Part shown: in pieces, positions 6,260 to 14,419 of the stretch
How the letters are laid out: each line of letters begins with the position of its first letter
Numbering within the stretch: position 1 is the stretch's first letter
Origin: JAPXLN01 sp033809515
GTDB lineage: Bacteria > Bacillota > Sulfobacillia > Fermentithermobacillales > Fermentithermobacillaceae
Length of the DNA: 14,832 nucleotides
Assembly (NCBI GenBank): GCA_033809515.1
Contig: JAPXLN010000025.1
Span: forward strand, 1-14,832
Direction: 5' to 3'
The notes under the pieces: model-generated
The model's database searches: none
The model's input: the letters and a program-made list of their open reading frames with translations, nothing else
Told to the model about the DNA's origin: nothing
Position numbers and translations under genes: made by a program

Positions 6260-7954
6260 CTACTTGACTCCGGCCTCCTGCAGAGCCAGTTTCAGGCACT
6301 CCCTCAGGACAGTGTCGTAGGCGGGGTCAGGCCCGGTGAATATCTTCATGGCAGCAAGGGCCTGAACATAGTCAATAACATCCTCAGGATCCGGTTCCAC
6401 AAGGACGTCAGGGGCTGTATGAGTCTCCTCGTTGGCAGTCAGATCAGGGTTAAGGCCCAGGGCTGAAGGGAAGAACACCGGGATCTTGCTGTTGGGAAGG
6501 GTGACCATAGCAGGGGTTCCGCCTACGCCGTCGCCGCCGGTGTGTTCGCCTACGATGGTGGCCCAGCCTGAAGATCTGCAGAAGTTAGCGAAAGCCTCTG
6601 CAGACGAGAAAACCTTGGGCCCGGTCAAAAGGTAGATCCTGCCCCCGAAAGGCGACTCTCCGGTAGGGTGGATAGTAACCTGCGAGAAATAGGGCGCCTC
6701 GAAGTCAGGCCCCAGTATCTCAGGAGGCAGATTCTGAAGCTCCTCAGGGGTCAGGACTGACGTCACTTCCTCCTTGGGAACGACTCCGCCCTGCCCGGTG
6801 AGACCTTCTAGGGTCTTTCCGAATTCCTGGTTGGCCTTGAGGAAGGGCTTGAGGTACTCTCCTGTTCTCACTGCGCCTCCGGAGAACCTCACAAGGGGCC
6901 TTGTGGCCAGCGGCTGGACGATGTTGCACATCCAGAAGCGGTCATCGCCTCCGCCGTTATTCCGGATGTCGATGATAAGAGCAGGCACGTCCCGGATCTC
7001 CTCAAAAAACGAGAGCAGCGTTTCTCTTTCAGCCCGGGAACTCTCGAACTGGGTCATCTGCCGGAGATGAACGTAGGCTACCTGTCCTTCTGCGAGTATG
7101 GTCGTGTAGACGTTCACTCCGCCCAGGCTCCAGATATTGGTGGGCAGCATCGGGGGATAGACAAGCTCGGCTATGCGGCCGAAACCCACGTCGGCCTCGA
7201 TAACGCCTCCCGAGCTGTTCTCAAAAGCTATCCGGTAAGACCCGGGCGTGTAAGGGGGAAGGAATTCCGCCATGTGAACGCGTTTGCGGTAAGGGTCATA
7301 GCGCAGTTGCGTTTTTCCCCTCAGGCTTGCTACGAACTCGTGAACGTCCATGCCGTCGACGGTGCTGACCACAAAGCCAGGGCTGATTCCCAGTCGGGGG
7401 CCGATGTCCTCAGACACCCAGTAGACCAGGTATTCCCCCTGGTTGTAGCAGGCACGAAACGGCAGGGTCTGACCTTGAGGGTACCCCATGGGTTCGATGG
7501 CCATGTCAAACCAGCGCTTCACTGTCTCTTCGTCGGTCTTGGCCGCTTCATCCAGCCAGGGCTCAAGTTCTCTGGGGAAGCTGCAGATCATCCTGTAAAC
7601 GTCGGCGTTCATGATGGTAGTGTGGCCGTTATTTATAAGGAGGAGAATATGTTCCATGGCCTGGGCGAATTCTTTGTCGTCCCTGGTGCCGGCGATAATC
7701 TTCTCAAACTCCTCTTCGTGAGCCAGCCAATCGTAGCCTTCAACCCGGGCTTTCAGTGCCAAAAACGGGTGGTTGTCTTTGAGTATGTCGAACATGCAGC
7801 GGAAGTCTTCGAGCTTTTGCTCGGTTGTGAGCTGGGGCGTGGTTTGGGCGCAGGATGTCAGGAGAGCGGATGTCAGGAGGATGGCCGTCAGAAGGGTGAC
7901 TGTAAGAAGCGTGGCCGTCCGACAAATAGCTGCTCTTCGGCGCTGTAAGGCCAT
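6260..7954 (-). CDS. Lipoprotein of the tricorn-like S41 serine peptidase family
   Basis: From the ATG at 7954 the protein has 564 residues. It starts with basic residues (MALQRRR), a hydrophobic stretch of repeated LLT units and a lipobox LLTSC with Cys35, so it is probably exported and lipid-anchored. A helical N-terminal domain carries INNGHTTI with His111. A PDZ-like region follows (about 180-250), and then the S41 core: VAYVHLRQM, ALIIDIRNNGGG (326-336) and GPKVFSSAEAF with Ser450/451 as candidate nucleophile, followed by GEHTGG. The GHT histidine and the lack of a CtpA-type lysine fit the tricorn-like branch. The frame is open 53 codons further upstream, but this start has AGGAGG ten bases before it and gives a clean signal peptide. 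The gene follows the Nudix gene on the same strand after 192 bp. Confidence 0.85.
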   Translation of the reverse strand: MALQRRRAAICRTATLLTVTLLTAILLTSALLTSCAQTTPQLTTEQKLEDFRCMFDILKDNHPFLALKARVEGYDWLAHEEEFEKIIAGTRDDKEFAQAMEHILLLINNGHTTIMNADVYRMICSFPRELEPWLDEAAKTDEETVKRWFDMAIEPMGYPQGQTLPFRACYNQGEYLVYWVSEDIGPRLGISPGFVVSTVDGMDVHEFVASLRGKTQLRYDPYRKRVHMAEFLPPYTPGSYRIAFENSSGGVIEADVGFGRIAELVYPPMLPTNIWSLGGVNVYTTILAEGQVAYVHLRQMTQFESSRAERETLLSFFEEIRDVPALIIDIRNNGGGDDRFWMCNIVQPLATRPLVRFSGGAVRTGEYLKPFLKANQEFGKTLEGLTGQGGVVPKEEVTSVLTPEELQNLPPEILGPDFEAPYFSQVTIHPTGESPFGGRIYLLTGPKVFSSAEAFANFCRSSGWATIVGEHTGGDGVGGTPAMVTLPNSKIPVFFPSALGLNPDLTANEETHTAPDVLVEPDPEDVIDYVQALAAMKIFTGPDPAYDTVLRECLKLALQEAGVK

Positions 7955-8146
7955 GGTACGCAAACCTCCTAGTCGATACACCCGTATGCGGCGGTACTCG
8001 GACCGTCGTCTCGCCGGGTGACTGACATCCCTGAATATTCCTGCTTCCCGGGATCCCTTCTGGTTCGGACTTGCAGAATCCTTTCGGGTCAAGAGGATAC
8101 CGGCCCCTGGCATCGAAGCTCATAGCGCAAACGGTGGACAGCCGGT

Positions 8147-8758
8147 CTAGCCATGCAAATGGTGACCGAAAAGAGTTTTCACGTGAAAGCTGATCTCGCT
8201 TTTGAGGTGCGGCGAGTAGATCTCGGGGGAATCGATGAGGCATATCAGGGCTTCGCCAGGTAACCTGCTGGTCCCATCGCTCGCGACTTGTCCTCCGAGG
8301 CTGGGCACTGACCCGGCGGTCACGTGGCCGAGCGCCACCTCTCTCACCAGCCCCATGGGAAGAAAGATCAGGTGATGGAGGTCTTCCACTGGTTCCGGTC
8401 GCCCTTGAGCCAATGCCGCGTACACGCGGATGACCAACTCGTGCTCGAACCCCGGGAGCGGTTTCATCACCACAAACAGCGTACCGTCGGGCTCCGGCGA
8501 GGTTTCCATAACCTGTTCGTCTTGCATCGCCCACGTTTGGGTTGACGGAATCACAGTCGCTTCTGTGCCCACCTCCTCAAGGCATTCCCTAAGCGCGCAC
8601 TCAAGGAAAGTCTCACCCGGCTCCACCTTTCCGCCGATCCCGGTGGTGAGCGCGAACAGCGCGCTGCCTCTATGCTCGACTCTCTTCACGCCAAATACGG
8701 CCAACCCGTCGTGAACGAGCAAAAGACCTGCGCCCATGGGTCGCGTTGGTTTGTCCAT
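8147..8758 (-). CDS. Nudix hydrolase
   Basis: The 203-residue protein has a complete Nudix box: Gly43, then KVEPG, Glu49, seven residues, and RECLEEVGT (57-65). This matches GX5EX7REUXEEXGU, the site that binds divalent metal and cleaves nucleoside diphosphates linked to another moiety. The start MDKPTRPMGAGLLLVHDG fits the beta strands ahead of the box. The C-terminal region from about 105 is longer than in a minimal Nudix protein and ends HVKTLFGHHLHG. The substrate cannot be inferred. The ATG at 8758 is preceded by GGGAGGGTGGG. The gene is divergent from the M24 peptidase gene and upstream of the S41 gene on the same strand, with no functional link evident. Confidence 0.88.
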   Translation of the reverse strand: MDKPTRPMGAGLLLVHDGLAVFGVKRVEHRGSALFALTTGIGGKVEPGETFLECALRECLEEVGTEATVIPSTQTWAMQDEQVMETSPEPDGTLFVVMKPLPGFEHELVIRVYAALAQGRPEPVEDLHHLIFLPMGLVREVALGHVTAGSVPSLGGQVASDGTSRLPGEALICLIDSPEIYSPHLKSEISFHVKTLFGHHLHG

Positions 8759-8951
8759 GTCCCACCCTCCCGCGTCTTAATACCCTTGTATTCCTGGAAA
8801 AGGAACAGATTCCTCCAGACAGCGCTGCTTTCTGTGGTGTCGCTTACGTAGAACGATATTCCGGAAAACCGCGGCGGGTTAGAGGGGGTCAGAAAGGATC
8901 CCGGCTCCACGTATCGAAGTTCGTTATGGAGGTTCGTGTTGCCGGCAAAGC

Positions 8952-8987
8952 ATCCCAGATTGAAATCAAGATTCAGGCTGGGATAAT
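8952..8987 (+). promoter_or_regulatory. Promoter with overlapping inverted repeat, M24 gene
   Basis: TTGAAA (8960-8965), a 16-bp spacer and GATAAT (8982-8987), preceded by TG in extended -10 position, form a good housekeeping promoter. Transcription would start near 8994, about 20 nt before the ATG at 9015. The inverted repeat ATCCCAG (8952-8958) / CTGGGAT (8978-8984) brackets the -35 box and spacer and runs into the -10 box, as a repressor operator would. Confidence 0.5.
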
Positions 8988-9014
8988 GCCTCAGAGGAAA
9001 GGTGGGGGTTATGC

Positions 9015-10268
9015 ATGCAGTACGCAGAAGTACTCAACCTGCGCAAGCAGGCCCAGATCACAAACGGTTGGCTGAAGAAAAGATTGGAGACGGTCCTTCC
9101 TGAGGTAATGGACAGGGAAGGTTTCGACATGTGGATCGTTACCGCCAGGGAATATAACGAAGGTCCGGTAGTCATGAACTTGCTTCCCCAGCCGGCTATG
9201 GCCGCTCGCAGAAGGACTTTGCTGGTCTTCTACAGGAGGCCCGGGGTCACCGACCCGGCAGAGGCAGTTGAGAGACTCACTCTTTCCACGTATTCCTCGG
9301 GGGGCTTTTACGAGGCCGCCTGGAACAAGGACGAAGGCGACCAGTGGGATTCCCTCAGGCGTGTCGTGGAGGAAAGAGACCCAAAGTGCATAGGCGTAAA
9401 CGTGTCAGAGACCTTTGCTTTCGGCGATGGGCTGAGCCATTCAGAGTACCTTCAGCTTATGAAGGCCCTGGGCACCAGGTATGCCGGACGGACCCGCGGC
9501 GCCGAGAGGCTTGCCGTAGGCTATCTGGAGCGGAGGCTCCCCGAGGAGATACATGCCTACAGCAACATTGTGGCAATCTGCCACCGCATAGTGGCTGAAG
9601 GGTTTTCGGCCAAGGTGGTACACCCCGGAGTTACCACTGCTTCCGACGTTGCCTGGTGGATGCGACAGACCATCCACGACTTGGGGCTAAGGCCATGGTT
9701 TCAGCCCAGCGTAGGCATTCAAAGACATGGTGAGGAGAATATGCACTCAAACGCAGTGATCATGCCCGGTGACCTTCTGCACTGCGACGTCGGGTTCCAC
9801 TACCTCGGTCTTGCCTGCGACATCCAGCAGAACGCCTATGTCACGAGACTCGGAGAAACAGATGCGCCTACCGGATTGGTTGCCGCTCTGGCTACAGGAA
9901 ACCGCATGCAGGACATTGTTATGAGCAACATCGTCAGAGGCCGTACAGGCAACGAAGTTCTGCGGCGTTCTCTTGAGCAAGCTCGTGCCGAGGGGATTAA
10001 CGGCAGGGTGTACTGTCATCCCATAGGATACCATGGCCACGCTGCAGGTCCAACCATCGGTCTGTGGGACCGGCAAGCTGACATACCCGGCAGAGGCGAC
10101 TACGAGGTCTTTGACGACACATGCCACGCCCTTGAACTGAACATCGTCCAGGAAGTGCCCGAATGGGGCGGGCAAGAGGTAAGAATTGCCCTTGAGGAAG
10201 ACATGGTCTACACCGGCGGCAAGGTGTACTGCCTCGACGGCCGCCAGGAGCGGCTGCATGTGATATAG
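9015..10268 (+). CDS. M24-family metallopeptidase (Xaa-Pro peptidase-like)
   Basis: The 417-residue protein has the pita-bread metallopeptidase layout: an N-terminal creatinase/prolidase-like domain (about 20-170) and a C-terminal catalytic domain (about 175-410). Predicted metal ligands are Asp258 in LLHCDVGF, Asp269 in LACDIQQ, one His of the cluster HPIGYHGH (335-342), Glu374 in ALELNI and Glu394/395 in LEEDM. Family members remove N-terminal residues before proline or hydrolyse Xaa-Pro dipeptides in the cytoplasm. The histidine motif is spaced unusually compared with classical prolidases, so the exact substrate is open. The ATG at 9015 is preceded by AAAGGTGGGGG, and a promoter lies directly upstream. 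No signal peptide is seen. Confidence 0.85.
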   Translation: MQYAEVLNLRKQAQITNGWLKKRLETVLPEVMDREGFDMWIVTAREYNEGPVVMNLLPQPAMAARRRTLLVFYRRPGVTDPAEAVERLTLSTYSSGGFYEAAWNKDEGDQWDSLRRVVEERDPKCIGVNVSETFAFGDGLSHSEYLQLMKALGTRYAGRTRGAERLAVGYLERRLPEEIHAYSNIVAICHRIVAEGFSAKVVHPGVTTASDVAWWMRQTIHDLGLRPWFQPSVGIQRHGEENMHSNAVIMPGDLLHCDVGFHYLGLACDIQQNAYVTRLGETDAPTGLVAALATGNRMQDIVMSNIVRGRTGNEVLRRSLEQARAEGINGRVYCHPIGYHGHAAGPTIGLWDRQADIPGRGDYEVFDDTCHALELNIVQEVPEWGGQEVRIALEEDMVYTGGKVYCLDGRQERLHVI

Positions 10269-10553
10269 GTTTGCACGGGTCTGAACGTACAATGTCTAAC
10301 CAGGTTCCGCAATTCGAGGTAACCGAAGCTGTTGACACCTTGCCTCATTAACGCACTGCCGGCCACTGCGGATACAGAAATGGAAATCAAGAGATGCCGC
10401 TTCAAACAAGAGCGGAAAGTATAGTCCTGGTAGTGCGGCGATTGCGTAAGAAGGGTTCTCTTGAAGCAGAGGAGATGGTTAGCGAGACTCTAAGGGACAA
10501 TTCCACTTTTTGCTGTTTCCATGTTGAAGATGAGGAGGAGAGGTGGTCTTCAG

Positions 10554-10577
10554 AAAAAGGTTTGACAAGCCCTTTTT
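10554..10577. terminator. Possible bidirectional intrinsic terminator
   Basis: AAAAAGG (10554-10560) can pair with CCTTTTT (10571-10577), with further weak pairing inside. An A-tract on one side and a T-tract on the other is the form of a bidirectional terminator. The GC part of the stem is short, and it lies 286 bp after the M24 stop codon, so the call is tentative. Confidence 0.3.
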
Positions 10578-10804
10578 GCCTAATGTCCTTCAGAACAGCC
10601 ATCAGATGATTGGTTGGGCAATTATCCAGCACCGGAGGCCCCCCTGAGGTAGATTCCGAGCATGGGCAAACTTCTGCGTAACAGCGAGTCATACTCAGCG
10701 CAAAATGCGGATTTATCTCCCCTGATTTAGGAATACTGGGGCTATATAAGGTCGGTTAACTCCAATCATGAGCAGAGATGCCTCAGCCGTTATGTTATAG
10801 CATG

Positions 10805-10820
10805 CTCTATGTCCATAGAG
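10805..10820. repeat. 16-bp inverted repeat, possible operator
   Basis: CTCTATG (10805-10811) and CATAGAG (10814-10820) are perfect reverse complements separated by two bases. It lies about 300 bp before the ATPase gene. Confidence 0.45.
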
Positions 10821-10936
10821 GATAGACAGCTCCTACGTCGAATAGCACGCTTAGATAGCATTGGGGGTACTAGGAAACCCTCTGGTTGGTTGGGTCCTTC
10901 CTCTAAGACTAGTAGAAATCATGATCAGTTTGATAC

Positions 10937-10948
10937 GTACATTTGTAC
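10937..10948. repeat. 12-bp inverted repeat GTACA-TT-TGTAC
   Basis: Perfect 5-bp arms lie around a TT centre. A related TGTAC motif recurs at 11074-11078, just before the ATPase gene, so both could be contacts for one regulator; this is inference only. Confidence 0.35.
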
Positions 10949-11110
10949 CCGACTCTCTCTGCCGGGGTCGATGGAGTAGAGTATTGGGAGGGTTATCTGT
11001 GTTTCTGAGTTTGGCGTGGGTTGGGGTGTGGGCAGTCTAGCGACGCGCCGCTGCGTACCCGAGAGGAAATATTGTACATGAAGTAGAGTGAGATCATACG
11101 AAGGTATGTT

Positions 11111-11117
11111 AGGAGGT
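11111..11117 (+). promoter_or_regulatory. Strong Shine-Dalgarno deciding the ATPase start
   Basis: AGGAGGT ends six bases before the GTG at 11124. It lies inside the longer open frame that begins at GTG 11088, which has no comparable site, so translation most likely starts at 11124. Confidence 0.7.
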
Positions 11118-11123
11118 GCTCAG

Positions 11124-12857
11124 GTGCCTAATCCGTTTGTGGATTACCTCAATGCACTGAACAGCGCAGATGCAAATGCAACGGGTGCCTTAGCCGAAGT
11201 TCAAGTCACTAGTCCATATTATGAAGAGGTTTTTGTGAAGAGGACTCTGAGGGAGTTGGTGGTGACTCCGTCTGGTCAACCACGAACCATTATTCTGACG
11301 GGTCATGCGGGGGACGGCAAGACTAGCCTCCTTGCCCAGATATTGAAGGAAATCGATTGTCTACCTGCTGGTCAGTCCTTGAAAAAAACCGACGTAGTTG
11401 AGTCACCCGAAGGTATGAGAGTTGTGTATGTCAAGGACATGAGTGAATTGACCAAAGATGAACAGGTTGATTTACTGAGGTTGGCACTGCAAGCTCCGGA
11501 GAAGGGAATGTGGGCCATCTTGGTCTCTAATACAGGTCCACTTATAAGTACAGTCCAGCGTTGTCTTGATCTGTCAGACGAAGAATCAGGCACTGCAGTG
11601 ATGGCGCTACTAGATCAAATGGATACAAACTCGTATGAGCCAGTGACAATAGGCAACTATCCTTGCTATGTGTTTAACATGGCACGGATCGACAATGTAC
11701 ATATGGCCCCCAAAATCCTCGAGAAAATGGTGCAGCAGGATTTGTGGTCTGACTGTGAAGTCTGTACGTTTTCTGGCAAATGTCCGATTCGTGGAAACCA
11801 GCAATCAGTATTGCAGGCGCTAGAGAGAGTCTCTTCCTTTATCAATGCATTTTATCGTTACTTGCAGGAATACGACAAGAGACTGACGATCCGGCAGATT
11901 ACAGCTCATTTGTCCTATGCCCTTACTGGATGCCTAACTTGTAGTTCTGTTGCTGGTATGAAGTTGGTCGACCGTTACCGCTATCATTTTGCCAATCGGT
12001 TTTTTGGCTATGTCGGTTTGGAGCCGGATGTTTCTGCCAGGCAAATAAGGGCGATTTTGGAGTTGGACAATCTAGCCCTAGACAGTGTGAGTCTGAAGGA
12101 AGATTATGATTTGTTTGTTAAGCGCGACTACGGAAATTTCCCTGGGGAGATTGCTGAGCTACTAGGCGTACTAGACACTAGATTGAGTTTGGCCCCCAAA
12201 CGTAGCAATTGGACTCAGATTCAGATATTGCACAGGCGTTCTATCAGACGTTTTTATCTGCTGTTTGCGAGGGTCAACGAAAAGGGGTTCGATCAGATCC
12301 TGGGTGACATCTATTCCCCGCAGTATCCGGTGTATCTTAGAGCAATATCGACTCCCTTAGGTCCACGGGAAAAGCGGAAGCTACAGAGCTTAGTATTTGC
12401 TGCCCTTTATGCGATGTTTGTAGGTATGCCCCCTATGGGCCAGAAAGAGATTCCACTAACAGTTCGGCGAAGTGACCTTGTAACACAATACGTTCAGCTG
12501 CTGCACGGCAAAGTACCGTTTGAGGACCTGTCAGTTCAACAGCTAATTGTTCGCGATGAACTCGATGAAGATGCCGTTCGTTACTCACTTGTTCTTTCAT
12601 TCAAGCCAATCAATGAGAGTTTTCGATTGACATATCCACTACTTGACTACTTTTGGCGACTAGAAAACGGGGCGGTCTCAACGGTTTCAAGTCCGTCTCT
12701 ATCGCATGGAATAGATCGCCTAAAGGCCCGGTTATTTGAGTTCTACGGGGATCTGAACACTGCCGGTACTAGTACGATTCATCTGTTGCTACAGACCAAT
12801 AAGGGAAGCAAACGAATCCAATGTGAGGTTGAAGAGGGCTGTTTGAGTATTCAGTAA
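11124..12857 (+). CDS. P-loop ATPase with cysteine cluster, DptF-like defence candidate
   Basis: From GTG 11124 the protein has 577 residues and starts MPNPFVDYLNAL. A Walker A motif GHAGDGKTS (60-68) follows the strand RTIIL. VVYVKDMSEL (about 100-109) is a candidate Walker B region, and ILVSNTG (about 132-138) looks like a sensor strand ending in Asn. A cysteine cluster CxxCxxxxxCP (Cys211, 214, 220) and a second CxxC (270, 273) suggest a metal site. The rest is helical without a recognised domain. The domain order and size resemble DptF, the ATPase of the DptFGH restriction module that acts with DNA phosphorothioation; this is from memory of the family, not a search. The gene is AT-richer than the genes to its left and is followed after 17 bp by the next gene, so the two form an operon. 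It could equally belong to another ATPase-based anti-phage system. Confidence 0.7.
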   Translation: MPNPFVDYLNALNSADANATGALAEVQVTSPYYEEVFVKRTLRELVVTPSGQPRTIILTGHAGDGKTSLLAQILKEIDCLPAGQSLKKTDVVESPEGMRVVYVKDMSELTKDEQVDLLRLALQAPEKGMWAILVSNTGPLISTVQRCLDLSDEESGTAVMALLDQMDTNSYEPVTIGNYPCYVFNMARIDNVHMAPKILEKMVQQDLWSDCEVCTFSGKCPIRGNQQSVLQALERVSSFINAFYRYLQEYDKRLTIRQITAHLSYALTGCLTCSSVAGMKLVDRYRYHFANRFFGYVGLEPDVSARQIRAILELDNLALDSVSLKEDYDLFVKRDYGNFPGEIAELLGVLDTRLSLAPKRSNWTQIQILHRRSIRRFYLLFARVNEKGFDQILGDIYSPQYPVYLRAISTPLGPREKRKLQSLVFAALYAMFVGMPPMGQKEIPLTVRRSDLVTQYVQLLHGKVPFEDLSVQQLIVRDELDEDAVRYSLVLSFKPINESFRLTYPLLDYFWRLENGAVSTVSSPSLSHGIDRLKARLFEFYGDLNTAGTSTIHLLLQTNKGSKRIQCEVEEGCLSIQ

Positions 12858-12874
12858 CTGAGAGGCGATTGTTG

Positions 12875-14419
12875 ATGTTTTACCCACGTATCAATAGCAT
12901 TGATGTACTGCCAAAAACAAACCTAGCAATAGAACTGCTCGGTCACCGCATACATGATTCCCAGACCTTATACGAGTATCTTATCGAATTTCTTCTTATA
13001 TACGTTTCCCCCAAAGGTTGGGGAAAAGATAGGATAAATGTGGCCCCTTATGAGTTTCCTGATGCCAAAAAAGTAGATGAGCCGACTAGCCGTCTGTTCT
13101 ATACGCCTATTGCACGAATGGGGCTGAAAAGATTCATTTTCTTCGAACGAAGCAAACAAGAGCACCGTTTTCGTGTAGACAAGGACGCCTATGACGGTAT
13201 GATGGGTATTCTCAAATCACGGATGTTCGACGATGGTCGAGGTGACTTGACGAAGGACCAAATCTTGTCAGCCATCCAGGACTTGTTCTACGGATTCACG
13301 GCGGTCCTCAGAAATAGGGCTTGGTTTGCACAGACCACCCTTCCGTTAACTCCTGAACTGACTTTCTGTGAATCAATAGGCTCTGTACGAGCCCGAAAGA
13401 ATATGCATAGAAAGGGCCGACTCTCGCTTCAGTATATTGACAACGGATTTGAGTTTCAGAAGCACAATTTCTTAGCTCGGGGTGGGGAAGTATACTTTCT
13501 TCACCTCCTGCGCGGTTTGTTGGTCGATCCCCAGATGAAGCAGCGGTTGGAGAAGTCGTTGAAGCGGCTTGTAGTCGGCTCTTTTCCACAACTAAGTTTA
13601 CTAGCTGAGTGGGTCCAGGGTAGTTGGCTAGAGTATATGAAAGCTGTTTGTGAGCAAGACGTTCACGATATCTCAATTATCAAAAGCTGCGAATGGATTC
13701 CGGAGGGTTATTCTCGTCGAAGCCTTCTAGCCTGTCAAGAAGTGGCGAATTTACTCGAAGCTCAATTGCCTGACCTGCAGAAATTCGATCTCTTGGCAAA
13801 GGGAATTGTTCTGCAAATTCTGCGGATGATGCATGAACAAGCTGGACACGTAGGAACTAGCTCTGACTATTTCCCCATTTGGGTAGTACAGATTGGCGGT
13901 AATCCCAGGTCCAACATGCGAAGATATTCAGTCGATAGCTACAGAAATTGCGAGGAGGATTTTGTACGCGCGTTGGACAAAATGGCGTCACTACCCTCTG
14001 AGATCAATCCCGGAAGAACTGCGCTCAGAGGTAAAGAACGTATTCAGGAGATTCAGCGGGGCTCGCTGCACTCATATCGCTTGTTCCGAAAACTGGCCAA
14101 GGAGATTGAACTTGTAGTGCCACCTCGCGGTAAACACATGCGGTTCTCCCTGGATGAGGACCTTGTCAAATTCCTTGTGCTATCCAGTATTGAGCCAGGC
14201 AAGAAGGTGTTATTCTCGCAATTTCTAAGCGACTTATATCATCGCTTCGGAATTGTGATAGGTCCGGACGAGTTAGCCACAAGCGATGCTTCGACACGTT
14301 CAGATGATCTGGATGATAATCGTACTGCGTTTCAGGAGATGCTCAAGCAATGTGGCTTTTTGAGGGACCTATCGGATGCGACATCCATAGTTGAAAATCC
14401 TTTTGGGGGAGTGTTCTGA
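12875..14419 (+). CDS. Large protein of unknown fold, second gene of cassette (DptG-like?)
   Basis: I do not recognise a domain. From the ATG at 12875 the protein has 514 residues; two in-frame TTG codons lie just before it, and AGAGG is placed best for the ATG. It is soluble, largely helical and rich in aromatic and basic residues, without a signal peptide or membrane segment. The most motif-like stretch is HNFLARGGEVYFLHLL (about 197-212), followed by a charged helical region. A predicted winged-helix-like C-terminal part (about 410-512) contains the VLFSQFLSDLYHRFGIVIGPDEL stretch in two pieces of similar style. Position between an ATPase and a third overlapping gene, and size, match DptG of phosphorothioation-dependent restriction. 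The ending TGATG couples its translation to the next gene. Identity is inferred mainly from context. Confidence 0.6.
   Translation: MFYPRINSIDVLPKTNLAIELLGHRIHDSQTLYEYLIEFLLIYVSPKGWGKDRINVAPYEFPDAKKVDEPTSRLFYTPIARMGLKRFIFFERSKQEHRFRVDKDAYDGMMGILKSRMFDDGRGDLTKDQILSAIQDLFYGFTAVLRNRAWFAQTTLPLTPELTFCESIGSVRARKNMHRKGRLSLQYIDNGFEFQKHNFLARGGEVYFLHLLRGLLVDPQMKQRLEKSLKRLVVGSFPQLSLLAEWVQGSWLEYMKAVCEQDVHDISIIKSCEWIPEGYSRRSLLACQEVANLLEAQLPDLQKFDLLAKGIVLQILRMMHEQAGHVGTSSDYFPIWVVQIGGNPRSNMRRYSVDSYRNCEEDFVRALDKMASLPSEINPGRTALRGKERIQEIQRGSLHSYRLFRKLAKEIELVVPPRGKHMRFSLDEDLVKFLVLSSIEPGKKVLFSQFLSDLYHRFGIVIGPDELATSDASTRSDDLDDNRTAFQEMLKQCGFLRDLSDATSIVENPFGGVF

Larger units (their letters stand above)
10269..11123. 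other. 855-bp gap between M24 gene and AT-rich cassette
   Basis: No convincing gene on either strand; the short open frames here lack Shine-Dalgarno sites and resemble no family I know. The region changes from GC-rich to AT-richer and contains several inverted repeats: 10554-10577 (terminator-like), CTCTATG/CATAGAG (10805-10820), TACTAG/CTAGTA (10868-10914) and GTACA/TGTAC (10937-10948). No tRNA, integrase or insertion-sequence end was recognised. It may contain the leader and promoter of the downstream block or remnants of an insertion event. Confidence 0.5.

Noticed and set aside
7067..7948. 293-codon plus-strand open frame antisense to the S41 gene
   Set aside because: It is a shadow of the GC-rich S41 gene, with no Shine-Dalgarno and no recognisable product.
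7955..8113. N-terminal extension of the S41 protein to the first in-frame ATG at 8113
   Set aside because: The internal ATG at 7954 has AGGAGG at proper distance and gives a classical lipoprotein signal; the extension would bury it.
10562..10586. Promoter TTGACA with TAATGT
   Set aside because: The spacing is only 13 bp and the site lies in the terminator-like hairpin.
10402..10692. 96-codon minus-strand frame and the 71-codon plus-strand frame opposite it
   Set aside because: The two overlap each other, have low-complexity Ser or Lys/Arg/Glu composition, no good ribosome binding site and no family resemblance. A decayed gene cannot be excluded.
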